Part shown: piece after piece, positions 17,850 to 25,852 of the stretch
Position numbering within the stretch: position 1 is the first letter of the stretch
Layout: each line of letters starts with the position of its first letter
Notes under the pieces: generated by a model
What the model saw: only the letters and a program-made list of their open reading frames with translations
Told to the model about the DNA's origin: nothing
Databases searched by the model: none
Source of the DNA: Cyanobacteria bacterium SBLK
GTDB taxonomy: Bacteria > Cyanobacteriota > Cyanobacteriia > Cyanobacteriales > Spirulinaceae
Direction: 5' to 3'
NCBI GenBank assembly: GCA_017746715.1
Contig: JAGHZQ010000068.1
Span: 1 to 55,764 of the forward strand
Length of the DNA stretch: 55,764 nucleotides
Made by a program: the position numbers and the translations under genes

Positions 17850-18446
17850 CTATGCCAAGGATGAAGAATTCGAAATGAGAGTAGAAGATTCGCGATCGTT
17901 TGTGGGATTTGCCTCCGTTCCTTTTGCCCATTGATGATAATCTGCTAAAAGATGAGATAAAAGACGTTGTTTAATTCGTAATAAAACTTGTTGCGCTAGG
18001 CGATCGCCTGCCGTTTCTAAAAGATGTTTGGGAGCGAGTAAAAAAACTTGCGGCAGTTCGATCTTAACTTCAACAAAAGCCTCGCCTTGCAGGTAAGTTT
18101 TCCCATCTTTTTGGGAAGGAACGAGTAAACCATTCACTTTGAGAGAAAAACGAGTATTGATATAATCAATACCGCGAATTTCGCAGGATTCTGATTGTAA
18201 ATAAACCGTGCCGCGACTGCTCGACCAAACTTTAAGGACTACCGTTGGTTGAAAGTGATAGAGATCTAGAAGATTGAGGGGACGCATTTTTAAACGATAG
18301 AGATCGCCTTCCAAGATTTCCATTAATTTCGGATCCGCGATCGCGTTGACTAAGCGTTGGGGTTGACGGAGATAGTGCTGGATGGGAATGGATTCTTGTT
18401 CTACGGGAATCGTGACGGGTTCGGAGACATTCAAACAGATTTTCAT
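17850..18446 (-). CDS. DUF1997 family protein
   Basis: A 198-residue soluble protein with the features of DUF1997, a family of cyanobacteria and chloroplasts with no agreed function. Characteristic segments are HYLRQPQRLVNAI, LYRLKMRPL, and a beta-rich middle with FSLKVNGLLVP. The C-terminal 25 residues are Ser/Asn/Thr-rich and likely disordered. It is probably monocistronic: a 226-bp gap with a heptad-repeat tract separates it from the next gene. Family assignment by recalled consensus. Confidence 0.75.
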   Translation of the reverse strand: MKICLNVSEPVTIPVEQESIPIQHYLRQPQRLVNAIADPKLMEILEGDLYRLKMRPLNLLDLYHFQPTVVLKVWSSSRGTVYLQSESCEIRGIDYINTRFSLKVNGLLVPSQKDGKTYLQGEAFVEVKIELPQVFLLAPKHLLETAGDRLAQQVLLRIKQRLLSHLLADYHQWAKGTEANPTNDRESSTLISNSSSLA

Positions 18447-18451
18447 AAATT

Positions 18452-18492
18452 TTGTTGTTTGTTGTTTGTTATTGATTGTTTGTTATTGGTTG
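18452..18492. repeat. Degenerate heptad tract (TTGTTGT/TTGTTAT)
   Basis: Six consecutive 7-bp units: TTGTTGT twice, TTGTTAT, TGATTGT, TTGTTAT, then TGGTTG. It lies immediately upstream of the DUF1997 gene start on its template side. Same 7-bp period as the tracts at 12091, 20617 and 38679. Confidence 0.7.
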
Positions 18493-18672
18493 AAACTTAA
18501 AGGGCTTTAGATAAAGAGCACACAAAAAACAAGATTTTTCGGAAAATTTCTCAAACATAATAAATCACAATCGATCTCAAAATTTGAGACGACCTCATTT
18601 GAAGTAGATCCTGATGTTTATGCTCTCGATAGTTTGCTATTGTATCAGTTCAACGAACAACCAATAAAAAAA

Positions 18673-20616
18673 TCATCTTTCTGTTTCCAAAATAATATTC
18701 CAAGCCTCCAAAGTCGTTCCCCGAGTTTGTTGCAGATCGGTTAAAGTATTGAGATATTCGATGCGCCTGCGAATTTCCTCATTGCGAGCGTCGAGCAAAT
18801 CCTGCTGAGCTTGTTGCAGTTGAAAATTATCGGTGCGTCCGGCTTTAACGAGGGCTTCTTGTGCTTGCAATTCTCCTTCAGCCAATTCTACCGCTTCTTT
18901 TGCTAATTGAATTTGTCGAAAGCGAACTTCAATATCTCGGAGGCGATCGCTAATTTCGGTCTCAATTGTTTCTTCAAGTTGGGCAAGATCGTTTTGGCTT
19001 TGCAGCAGGGAAACTTTTGCCTGTTTAAAGGCTTCTTCATCTTGAAAGCGATTGCCTAAATTGCGCCGCAAAACCAACCCGGCAGAAAAGTTAGTTTGCC
19101 GGGTTAAGGCTTCGTCGAACTCCGTTTCTAAATCTAAATTCCAACGGCGATCGTTATTGGCTTGCAAAACATTGAGTTCGGAAATTTCTATTTGTAGTAA
19201 TTCTGCCAAATAATTGGGTTGATTGGCAAAGGTAATTTGGCGCGTTTTTTCGGGATCTAATTCGATGAGTTCTTCGGTTTCTTGGCGAACGTCTTCAACT
19301 GCAATAATCTTTAAATCGCGATCGATTCCCAATTGATTTAACAGAGCTAAACGAGAAGATTTAACGGCATTTTGTGCTTCAATAAGTTGACCTTCAAAAT
19401 TCGTGACCGTCTGCTGGCTTCTCAACAAGCGAAATCGTGCCTCTCTTCCGGCTTCAACCAGGGCGCGTTGTTGTTCTAATTGCTGTTTGGCCGTTTCGAG
19501 GGCCGCTCGGGTATTTTTAACTTGTTCTTGTTGGGCTAATAGGGTGCGATAACTTCTAATCGAGGTGGTAATTTCCTCAATAAGGGTATTTTGTAAACTC
19601 AAAAGGTTAATCTTTTCCTGTAGCTTGGCAATATCTAAATTGCTTTTAGTAATCGCAACCCCTGCATCCCGCAATAGGGGTTGAGTGAATCGCAAACTTA
19701 CGCCTTGACGCAAAGACTCTTCATGGGTTTGACTGACAGAGAGCGATCGCAGCTGACTCAACCAATCCAAGCGCAATTCTCCTCCTGTCGGCATTAACAG
19801 GGAAATGCCGGCTCCCAATTCGATGCGGGTTTGACTGTCGGAAATACTCCAATTCGTCCCTTGTCCGTTAGTTCTTCCCGCTAAAATGGGTTCGACTTTG
19901 GGATGAAATTCCGCTCGAGCGCTTGTCAGTTCGGCTTTTTGGACGATGCGAGCGAGATAGGCGTTTTTGATCTCGGTATTGTTTGCCACAGTTAAGCGTA
20001 CGATATCCTCGAGGGTAAAAGGGACGATTTCGGATTTTGCCGCTAACCGTGCTGTTGTTTGAGGAATTCTCCGGTCTGAATTCACGATTGAAGGGGGTGA
20101 GGAGGGATCGGGAGTAGAAACTTCCCGCGATCGCGTTTTAATATTTGATTCTCTAGAAGTTGTTGCAGTTGCAGGTTGAAAAGTCTGAGAATTGCGGTTC
20201 GACCTCTGCGAGAATCGAAATTGGGGTACATACTCCTCCTGCTCCCGATGCTCCTCCTGTTCCCGATGCTCCCGATGCTTCCCCTGCTCCTGATGCTTCC
20301 CCTGCTCCCGATGCTTCCCCTGCTCCCGTGAGGGCAAAATCACTCGCGGATCGCTGCGATCGGGAGTGGGTTCGAGAAGCGGAACATCAAACAAGGGGTC
20401 TTTTGTGGATTTTTCGGCATTAAAAAAAGAGGTTAAGAGATCTTGACGTTGTTCGGTAACAGCTGCCGATTGTTGCCGATCGCCGCTTGCGATCGCCACT
20501 ACGGCTAAAGTTCCCACTACGGCGAAAAGTGTCGAACTGCCATTTCGCAAAGCAGACCAGAGTAAAGAGGGAAGAGAGGGAAAAGGAGATCGGCGAGATG
20601 TGGGTTTGCGAGTCAT
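18673..20616 (-). CDS. TolC-family outer-membrane efflux protein
   Basis: A 647-residue protein with two TolC/OEP repeats (residues about 205-640) made of long helical coiled segments (QLEQQRALVEAGREARFRLL and the similar AQEALVKAGRTDNFQLQQ). An N-terminal hydrophobic segment (about 18-42) could be a signal sequence. Residues about 95-200 are a low-complexity linker containing EQGKHR-type repeats that extends it beyond a minimal TolC. Likely outer-membrane channel of a tripartite exporter. The permease at 20703 lies directly upstream on the same strand, 86 bp away. No adaptor (HlyD) or ATPase is next to them. Confidence 0.88.
   Translation of the reverse strand: MTRKPTSRRSPFPSLPSLLWSALRNGSSTLFAVVGTLAVVAIASGDRQQSAAVTEQRQDLLTSFFNAEKSTKDPLFDVPLLEPTPDRSDPRVILPSREQGKHREQGKHQEQGKHREHREQEEHREQEEYVPQFRFSQRSNRNSQTFQPATATTSRESNIKTRSREVSTPDPSSPPSIVNSDRRIPQTTARLAAKSEIVPFTLEDIVRLTVANNTEIKNAYLARIVQKAELTSARAEFHPKVEPILAGRTNGQGTNWSISDSQTRIELGAGISLLMPTGGELRLDWLSQLRSLSVSQTHEESLRQGVSLRFTQPLLRDAGVAITKSNLDIAKLQEKINLLSLQNTLIEEITTSIRSYRTLLAQQEQVKNTRAALETAKQQLEQQRALVEAGREARFRLLRSQQTVTNFEGQLIEAQNAVKSSRLALLNQLGIDRDLKIIAVEDVRQETEELIELDPEKTRQITFANQPNYLAELLQIEISELNVLQANNDRRWNLDLETEFDEALTRQTNFSAGLVLRRNLGNRFQDEEAFKQAKVSLLQSQNDLAQLEETIETEISDRLRDIEVRFRQIQLAKEAVELAEGELQAQEALVKAGRTDNFQLQQAQQDLLDARNEEIRRRIEYLNTLTDLQQTRGTTLEAWNIILETER
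20229..20330. repeat. In-frame minisatellite inside the TolC-like gene
   Basis: A tract built of CTCC, TGCTCCCGATG and TGCTTCCCC blocks. An 18-bp unit is seen at 20285-20302 and 20303-20320 with one mismatch, and shorter variants lie to the left. Every unit keeps the frame and encodes EQGKHR/EHREQEE-like residues on the minus strand. Similar GGGGAAGCAGGGGGAGCA-like minisatellites are familiar from cyanobacterial intergenic DNA. Confidence 0.8.
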
Positions 20617-20686
20617 ATCAGTTATTGGTTATCAGTTATTGGTTATCAGTTATTGGTTATCAGTTATTGGTTATCAGTTATTGGTT
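20617..20686. repeat. Five perfect 14-bp tandem repeats (ATCAGTTATTGGTT)
   Basis: Five exact copies of ATCAGTTATTGGTT, each a pair of related heptamers (ATCAGTT and ATTGGTT). They begin at the base next to the TolC start codon and fill most of the 86-bp gap to the permease gene. Being directly upstream of the TolC ORF, copy-number change would alter its leader length. Confidence 0.95.
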
Positions 20687-20702
20687 AGCAAACAAAGTAC
20701 GA

Positions 20703-21872
20703 TTAGCGATCTCGTAGAGCCGCAATGGGATTTAAGCGACTGGCGTGACGGGCGGGAAAATAACTCGCTCCGACTCCAACAGCGATCGCCATTCCTAATG
20801 TTAACCCTGCCGTGGTTATTTCAAAACGATAGGGCAAAGCGAATTGACGGGCAACCCAACGGGTTCCGACATCAACGACGGCGATCGCGAAAATCCCCCC
20901 CGCTAAACTCACGAGAACGCCCTCAATGACAAATTGCCGGAGAATATCTCGGGGAGTTGCGCCGATCGCTCGCTTCAATCCAATTTCTGACGTTCGTTCG
21001 AGGGTCGATGCAATTGTAATATTAGCAATTCCCACCCCAGAGATGAACAGGGCGATCGCTCCCACGGCAAAAAGTCCTCGCTCGGTAATTTTCATGGCAT
21101 CCTGCTGTCGTAAAATATCTTCGACATTGCTCCAAGACCAGGCTTCTTTTGGGGCAAATCTTTGTTGCAATAACTGGGTGACTTCGGTTTCTTGGCGATC
21201 GATCGCGCTCAATTTTTGCGGGCGCAGGTGCAGGGATCGGGCTTCTTCAATCCCCCGACGGGCAGCATGCAAGGAGAGAGGAACGAGCATGGTATGCCAA
21301 ACCTCCCCCTCGCTTGTAATGGGTTTGGCTTCAATCGTTCCGATGATGCGGTAGGGGACATTTTTCAAAAATAAGGTTTTGTCAATGGGATTCTCCTCGG
21401 AAAATAAGGCTGCAGCGAGAGATTCGTCAATGATTGCCACCGAACGAAATTGCCGAAAATCATCGCGATCGAAAAATCTCCCTCGGGTAACTTGTCGCCC
21501 CGAGGTTTGCAAATAATTTAAGGAAACCGCACTGCACCAAATATAAGTTTCGCGATCGCCGACATTAACTTGCCCGCTCTCAAAAAAGGTTTTCCGACCC
21601 ATCGCTCGCACCCCCGACAAACGCGATCGCAGCCAGTTTGTGTCGGCTTCCATCAGTGGCGTTCTCCCGCGCACCCCCGCATGAATTTGTGGGGCTTCTT
21701 GGCTATCTAATTGGCGTTGAATGATGGCTTGACTGATATTACCGACTTGTAGGGTGGCATTCACTGCCGCTACGCCGATAAATGTGCCTAAAGTGGTTAG
21801 GAGGGAGCGAGTGGGATTGCTCCAGAGCGATCGCGCGCTCATTTTTAGTAAGTCTAGAGGAGAAAGAGACAT
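20703..21872 (-). CDS. MacB/FtsX-type ABC transporter permease
   Basis: A 389-residue protein with the MacB layout: one N-terminal membrane helix (about 20-42), a large periplasmic MacB_PCD-like domain (about 45-265), then three C-terminal helices with the FtsX domain. The SEIGLKRAIGATPRDILRQF segment and the end RLNPIAALRDR are diagnostic. No nucleotide-binding domain is fused, so an ATPase must come from elsewhere. Upstream of the TolC-like gene on the same strand, it likely works with it in macrolide/peptide/lipid-type export. Confidence 0.88.
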   Translation of the reverse strand: MSLSPLDLLKMSARSLWSNPTRSLLTTLGTFIGVAAVNATLQVGNISQAIIQRQLDSQEAPQIHAGVRGRTPLMEADTNWLRSRLSGVRAMGRKTFFESGQVNVGDRETYIWCSAVSLNYLQTSGRQVTRGRFFDRDDFRQFRSVAIIDESLAAALFSEENPIDKTLFLKNVPYRIIGTIEAKPITSEGEVWHTMLVPLSLHAARRGIEEARSLHLRPQKLSAIDRQETEVTQLLQQRFAPKEAWSWSNVEDILRQQDAMKITERGLFAVGAIALFISGVGIANITIASTLERTSEIGLKRAIGATPRDILRQFVIEGVLVSLAGGIFAIAVVDVGTRWVARQFALPYRFEITTAGLTLGMAIAVGVGASYFPARHASRLNPIAALRDR

Positions 21873-21898
21873 CGCATTGGTATAATTGAGCTATATTG

Positions 21899-21929
21899 TA
21901 TTGCCCGATCGAGAAAAGAGCGGGCAATA
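21899..21929. promoter_or_regulatory. 9-bp stem inverted repeat in a divergent region
   Basis: TATTGCCCG (21899-21907) is the exact inverse complement of CGGGCAATA (21921-21929), with a 13-nt loop. It lies between the minus-strand permease start (21872) and a small plus-strand ORF (ATG 21931). It could be an operator or a leader hairpin; it has no U-tract on the plus side. Confidence 0.5.
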
Positions 21930-21930
21930 T

Positions 21931-22059
21931 ATGTCAGATTGGCTTAAATATTGCCTAAAATCAGAACGAGAGCAAGATGAGAATCCTCCCGATTTTGTTC
22001 TCAAACTCTGCCAATTAAGAGAACAAAGAACAGTAAAACAGTCTGTAGGGTGCTGTTAG
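21931..22059 (+). CDS. Small ORF of 42 residues ending inside a MITE-like repeat
   Basis: ATG 21931 to TAG 22057-22059 encodes a 42-residue charged peptide starting MSDWLKYCLKSEREQDENPP. The last five codons lie inside the inverted-repeat element that starts at 22045, so the natural C-terminus was probably replaced by the insertion. I do not recognise the family. It may be a truncated gene rather than a functional small protein. Confidence 0.35.
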   Translation: MSDWLKYCLKSEREQDENPPDFVLKLCQLREQRTVKQSVGCC

Positions 22060-22172
22060 CGACAGCGTAACGCACCCCCATCTCAAAATCATCAATTCAA
22101 AAAGGGAAATCCTGCGATCGCTCTCTGAATCTGGTGCGTTACGCTTCATTCCATTACGCTAACACACCTTAC
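22045..22172. repeat. MITE-like imperfect long inverted repeat
   Basis: The left arm (22045-22076) begins GTAGGGTGCTGTTAGCG and ends CGTAACGCACC. The right arm (22133-22172) begins GGTGCGTTACG and ends CGCTAACACACCTTAC. The arms are largely complementary, giving a hairpin with about a 56-nt loop. The GGTGCGTTACGC phrase is one I recall as dispersed in many cyanobacterial genomes. No transposase inside, hence MITE-like. Confidence 0.75.
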
Positions 22173-22227
22173 CCCTTTCATTTAATATTTGTTTTACGAA
22201 CAATCTCTCAAATATTACCTTTATATT

Positions 22228-22280
22228 AACCCGTTTTAACGGGTTTTCGCTTTCAGCCTTGGATTTGAATCCAAGGCTGA
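22228..22280. terminator. Two adjacent perfect hairpins, probable bidirectional stop or repeat
   Basis: First hairpin: AACCCGTT (22228-22235), TT, AACGGGTT. Second: TCAGCCTTGGATT (22253-22265), TG, AATCCAAGGCTGA (22268-22280), a 13-bp perfect stem. They lie 40 bp beyond the rnz stop on its downstream side, so they may end the rnz transcript, but neither has a clear U-tract. The pair looks like a dispersed repeat. Confidence 0.5.
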
Positions 22281-22319
22281 TATAGATTTACATTTTTGAG
22301 ATGCACCCAAAATCCAAAA

Positions 22320-23267
22320 CTAATTTTTCTCTACCAAACGATGGCGAGGAATCTCATAACTGAAAAAATCCTTCGCCAAACAAGTATTGGGAAAAATCGC
22401 CTTTGCTTCCTCCAATAAATGCGTCACTTGTAGATCGTTTCCGGGGGCATAACGGGGACTGAAATGGGTCATAATTAACTGCTTCACTCCCGCCAATAAC
22501 GCCACCTGCGCCGCCATTGTCGAAGTCGAATGCAGGCGATCGAACGCCATATCCGAATCTTGATGGGCAAACGTCGCCTCGTGAATCAAAACATCCGCAT
22601 TTTGTGCCAACTCCACCGCCGCATCGCAAAACACCGTATCCGTACAATAAACCGCCTTGCGTCCCGTTTCTGGGGGTTCGCAAAGATCGGCACCGGAAAT
22701 TTTTCGACCGTCTGAAAGCGTGACGGTTTTGCCCTTTTTCAAGTCGCCATAAATGGGACCCGACGGAATGCCCAACGCCTGCGCCTCTTCCACCTTAAAA
22801 CGTCCCGGACGGTCTTTTTCTGCAATGCGATAACCGTAAGCGGGAACTCGATGTTTGAGTTGAATGCAGCTGACGCTAAATTCCTTATCTTCGTAGACCA
22901 AACCCGGTTGTACCCGATGAACTTTCAAGCGTCGGGATAAATCCATATAAGAATATTTAGAACAGGCGCGGATGTACTCCTCCAAACCCCCGGGCCCGTA
23001 AATATCGATCGCGTGACCCGATCCCGCCAAACCGATCGTCGCCAATAATCCCATCAAACCAAAGGTATGATCGCCGTGCATGTGGGTGACGAAAATCCGG
23101 CGAATTTGCGAGCTTTTGAGAGGACTGCGGAGGAATTGATGCTGGGTTCCCTCGCCGCAGTCAAACAGCCAAATTTCCGCCCGTTGCGGGAGGCGCAGGG
23201 CAACACTAGAGACATTGCGCGATCGCGTTGGCACCCCGGAACTGGTGCCTAAAAAGGTGATTTCCAC
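22320..23267 (-). CDS. rnz: Ribonuclease Z
   Basis: A metallo-beta-lactamase-fold endonuclease of 315 residues that matures tRNA 3' ends. The zinc motif HMHGDH is at H62, H64, D66 and H67. Further ligands lie in YCTDTVFCD and in the C-terminal MTHFSPRY. The start is GTG (23265-23267), giving a Val-coded initiator before EITFLGTSSGVPT, which matches the usual N-terminus. Divergent from cysE across a 178-bp gap. Confidence 0.95.
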   Translation of the reverse strand: MEITFLGTSSGVPTRSRNVSSVALRLPQRAEIWLFDCGEGTQHQFLRSPLKSSQIRRIFVTHMHGDHTFGLMGLLATIGLAGSGHAIDIYGPGGLEEYIRACSKYSYMDLSRRLKVHRVQPGLVYEDKEFSVSCIQLKHRVPAYGYRIAEKDRPGRFKVEEAQALGIPSGPIYGDLKKGKTVTLSDGRKISGADLCEPPETGRKAVYCTDTVFCDAAVELAQNADVLIHEATFAHQDSDMAFDRLHSTSTMAAQVALLAGVKQLIMTHFSPRYAPGNDLQVTHLLEEAKAIFPNTCLAKDFFSYEIPRHRLVEKN

Positions 23268-23445
23268 GAGTCAGGATCGTTAAAATGCAAACAAAAAAAT
23301 AAACTTACCGTTTGTCTTAGCCTAACGCACAATAATTCTCTAGCGGGTAAACCCTTCTTCGGGAATTCGGCATTTTCATCCTCCTCTCATCGTCGTGGGA
23401 CGATAATATAGTCATTGGTTGAACTATAAAGAAACAAAAATTCTC

Positions 23446-24210
23446 GTGTTATCCACACTCATCGCTGATTTTAAGATTATCTTCGATCGCGACCCGGCCG
23501 CCCGCAATTGGTTAGAAGTTCTCTTTTGCTATCCGGGGTTGCAAGTTCTTTTATTCCATCGCGTGGCGCATTGGCTGTACCATCTGGGTCTGCCTTTTCT
23601 GCCCCGCTTTCTCTCCCATATTGCCCGCTTTCTAACAGGTATTGAAATTCACCCCGGAGCAACGATCGGTAAGGGCGTTTGTATCGATCACGGCATGGGT
23701 ATCGTCATTGGCGAGACTGCAATTATTGGCGATTACTGTTTGATTTATCAAGGCGTAACTCTCGGCGGTACTGGTAAAGAAACGGGAAAACGCCATCCCA
23801 CCCTTGGCGAAAACGTCGTTGTCGGAGCCGGAGCCAAAGTTTTAGGCAATCTGCAAATTGGCAATAACGTCCGCATTGGTGCGGGATCCGTGGTGTTGCG
23901 AGATGTTCCTTCCGATTGTACGGTGGTGGGTATTCCGGGGCGTATCGTCTATCAATCTGGCGTGCGAGTCAATCCTTTGGAACACGGCAGATTACCCGAC
24001 TCGGAAGCGGCAGTCATTCGCAGTTTGGTCGATCGCATCGAGTCCCTCGAACAAGAGTTAGAAACACTCAAAGAACAACAAAAAGGCACTCATTCTTTAG
24101 TCACGGCAGCGATTTCGGAAGATTGCGAGAAAGAATTGGTGGAAGCAGGTCAAAGCTGTCAGTTGCGCGATCGCGAAATTCGCGAGTTTTTGGATAGTTC
24201 GGGAATGTAA
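23446..24210 (+). CDS. cysE: Serine O-acetyltransferase
   Basis: Acetylates serine for cysteine synthesis. The start is taken as GTG 23446, giving MLSTLIADFKIIFDRDPAARNW, the usual beginning of cyanobacterial CysE. A TTG nine codons upstream is less likely. The left-handed beta-helix hexapeptide repeats run from about residue 70 (GIEIHPGATIGKGV, IDHGMGIVIGETA). The substrate loop GGTGKETGKRHPT and VVGIPGRIV complete the domain. A C-terminal 70-residue extension with a short coiled coil (ESLEQELETLKEQQ) is longer than in E. coli CysE. Confidence 0.95.
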   Translation: MLSTLIADFKIIFDRDPAARNWLEVLFCYPGLQVLLFHRVAHWLYHLGLPFLPRFLSHIARFLTGIEIHPGATIGKGVCIDHGMGIVIGETAIIGDYCLIYQGVTLGGTGKETGKRHPTLGENVVVGAGAKVLGNLQIGNNVRIGAGSVVLRDVPSDCTVVGIPGRIVYQSGVRVNPLEHGRLPDSEAAVIRSLVDRIESLEQELETLKEQQKGTHSLVTAAISEDCEKELVEAGQSCQLRDREIREFLDSSGM

Positions 24211-24314
24211 GGATGTGAGGGGCGATCGCGGGGTAGTGACGGCTCAAAAGTTTGAGTTAAAATCCCACTCGTCGATCGCTGTTTGCTCTTCTCAATTCGC
24301 TGATTGTAAAAGCC

Positions 24315-25535
24315 ATGAAAATAGCCCTCTTAACCCTAGGATCGCGGGGTGATGTTCAACCCTATGCCATACTCGGTCGTGCTTTGGCTCAAAGAGGGCA
24401 TGACGTGACGCTTTCGACAACGAAACCTTTTGCAAATTTAGTTCAATCTTACGGAATTCATTTTCATCCCATACAAGCCGATTATCAAGCTCTTATCCAG
24501 TCGGAAGAAGGAAAACAACTCTTAAAAGCCAATCCATTTGTAATACAAAGAAATTTAGAAAAATGGATTTATCCCCTCGCCGAGCATTCTCTCGATGAGT
24601 TTTATCAGCTTGCATTGACGAGCGATCGCATTCTCTATCATCCGAAAACTTTGGTTCATGTTTTTGCCGATCGCATGCTACACAAAATGATAGGGGCGAT
24701 TTTAGTTCCCGCTCTACAACCGACATCAGAATTTCCCAATCCTGCCTTAAGTGGTTTTCCGATTCCTAACTTTCTCAATCGGTGGAGTTATGCTCTAACT
24801 TCGTTGAGTATTAAAATGTTCCAAAAACCGATCCAAAAGTTCAGAGAAAAGCATGCTCTTTCACTTCAATATGATTCTGTATCACATCCATTTATCTACG
24901 GAATCAGTCCAACTTTTTTAGCAAAACCGACAGATTATCCCGATCATCATTATTTTACCGGTTTTTGGTTCGATCGCCATCCCCAGAAACTCGACTCTAA
25001 AATCGAAAAATTTCTTGCAGAAGGCGATCCTCCTCTCGTATTTACGTTGGGAAGCATGCCTTTTCAGAGTCAAATCGAACTGCCTCAATTGATATTAGCG
25101 ATCGCCGAACAGTTCGATATTCGTATCATTCTCGTTAAGGGATGGGGAATTGACGATACGACAAAACTCGCCCATGATGAAAGAATTTATATTGTTGATT
25201 CCGTTCCCTATGATGCCTTATTTCCTCATGTTAAAGCGATCGTTCATCACGGTGGAATTGGGACGACGGCAGAATGTTTGCGAGCCGGAAAACCTATGTT
25301 AATTTGTCCGATTCTTCATCCTGTTGGAGATCAGAAATTTTGGGGAGATCTGGTTTATCAGAAAAAGATAGGGGTCAAACCGCTCCCTCTCGCTAAAGCA
25401 ACTTTCAAGGCGTTTTTAGAGTCTATAGAGCGTTTATTGAATAACGAGGAACTATACAACAATAGTAAGAAAATTAGCGAACAAATTAGCTGTGAAGATG
25501 GAATCGGGAGAGCGATCTCGATCGTTGAAAATTAA
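24315..25535 (+). CDS. GT1-family glycosyltransferase (MGT/sterol-glucosyltransferase-like)
   Basis: A 406-residue GT-B enzyme. The N-terminus MKIALLTLGSRGDVQPYAILG is the typical acceptor-domain start. The nucleotide-sugar signature HHGGIGTTAECLRAGKPM lies near residue 313, and HPVGDQKFWGDLV follows, as in the UGT family active on lipids, sterols or macrolides. Soluble, perhaps membrane-associated. Donor and acceptor cannot be assigned. ATG 24315. It stands alone between cysE and smc. Confidence 0.85.
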   Translation: MKIALLTLGSRGDVQPYAILGRALAQRGHDVTLSTTKPFANLVQSYGIHFHPIQADYQALIQSEEGKQLLKANPFVIQRNLEKWIYPLAEHSLDEFYQLALTSDRILYHPKTLVHVFADRMLHKMIGAILVPALQPTSEFPNPALSGFPIPNFLNRWSYALTSLSIKMFQKPIQKFREKHALSLQYDSVSHPFIYGISPTFLAKPTDYPDHHYFTGFWFDRHPQKLDSKIEKFLAEGDPPLVFTLGSMPFQSQIELPQLILAIAEQFDIRIILVKGWGIDDTTKLAHDERIYIVDSVPYDALFPHVKAIVHHGGIGTTAECLRAGKPMLICPILHPVGDQKFWGDLVYQKKIGVKPLPLAKATFKAFLESIERLLNNEELYNNSKKISEQISCEDGIGRAISIVEN

Positions 25536-25852
25536 AAGCGATCGCTTTCAATTCGGGAAGGGAGTCAGTCAAAAAATTTATTTAGTGGGTGGCAAAATCA
25601 GTGTATTGGTGTATGGAAGGTTCTTGAAAACCCAACACGATATCGGTTTTAGAGACTACTAGTTTTACCAACTCATTCGCGAAACCAATTTCCGTTCCAT
25701 CGTGTCAGAGCGATCGCCAGACTTTTTTGCCGCGATCGCCGCATTTTCCCATCATCCTTGCTAAAATCGATCGATACTTCTGTTCGTTAGCTCGCGATCG
25801 CGTTAGAATAACGTATTCTGCATCGATTCTTGCTGCGATCGCTCATTGATAG
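25536..25852. other. 317-bp gap with a possible minus-strand remnant
   Basis: No intact gene. On the minus strand about 25582-25707 is open for some 40 residues ending QEPSIHQYTDFATH and TAA, with a stop just upstream, so at most a fossil. Several GCGATCGC copies cluster at 25730-25850 next to the smc start. Confidence 0.3.

Noticed and set aside
20160..20423. Plus-strand open frame of Pro/Ala/Asp repeats across the TolC-like gene
   Set aside because: It is the antisense reading of the minisatellite inside the TolC-like gene; the minus-strand frame has the full OEP domain.
18673..21872. Complete MacAB-TolC operon
   Set aside because: Only the permease and the TolC-like gene are present; no adaptor or ATPase is adjacent.
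22045..22280. Possible CRISPR-like or phage attachment repeats
   Set aside because: The elements are inverted, not regularly spaced direct repeats, and there are no spacers, cas genes or integrase.
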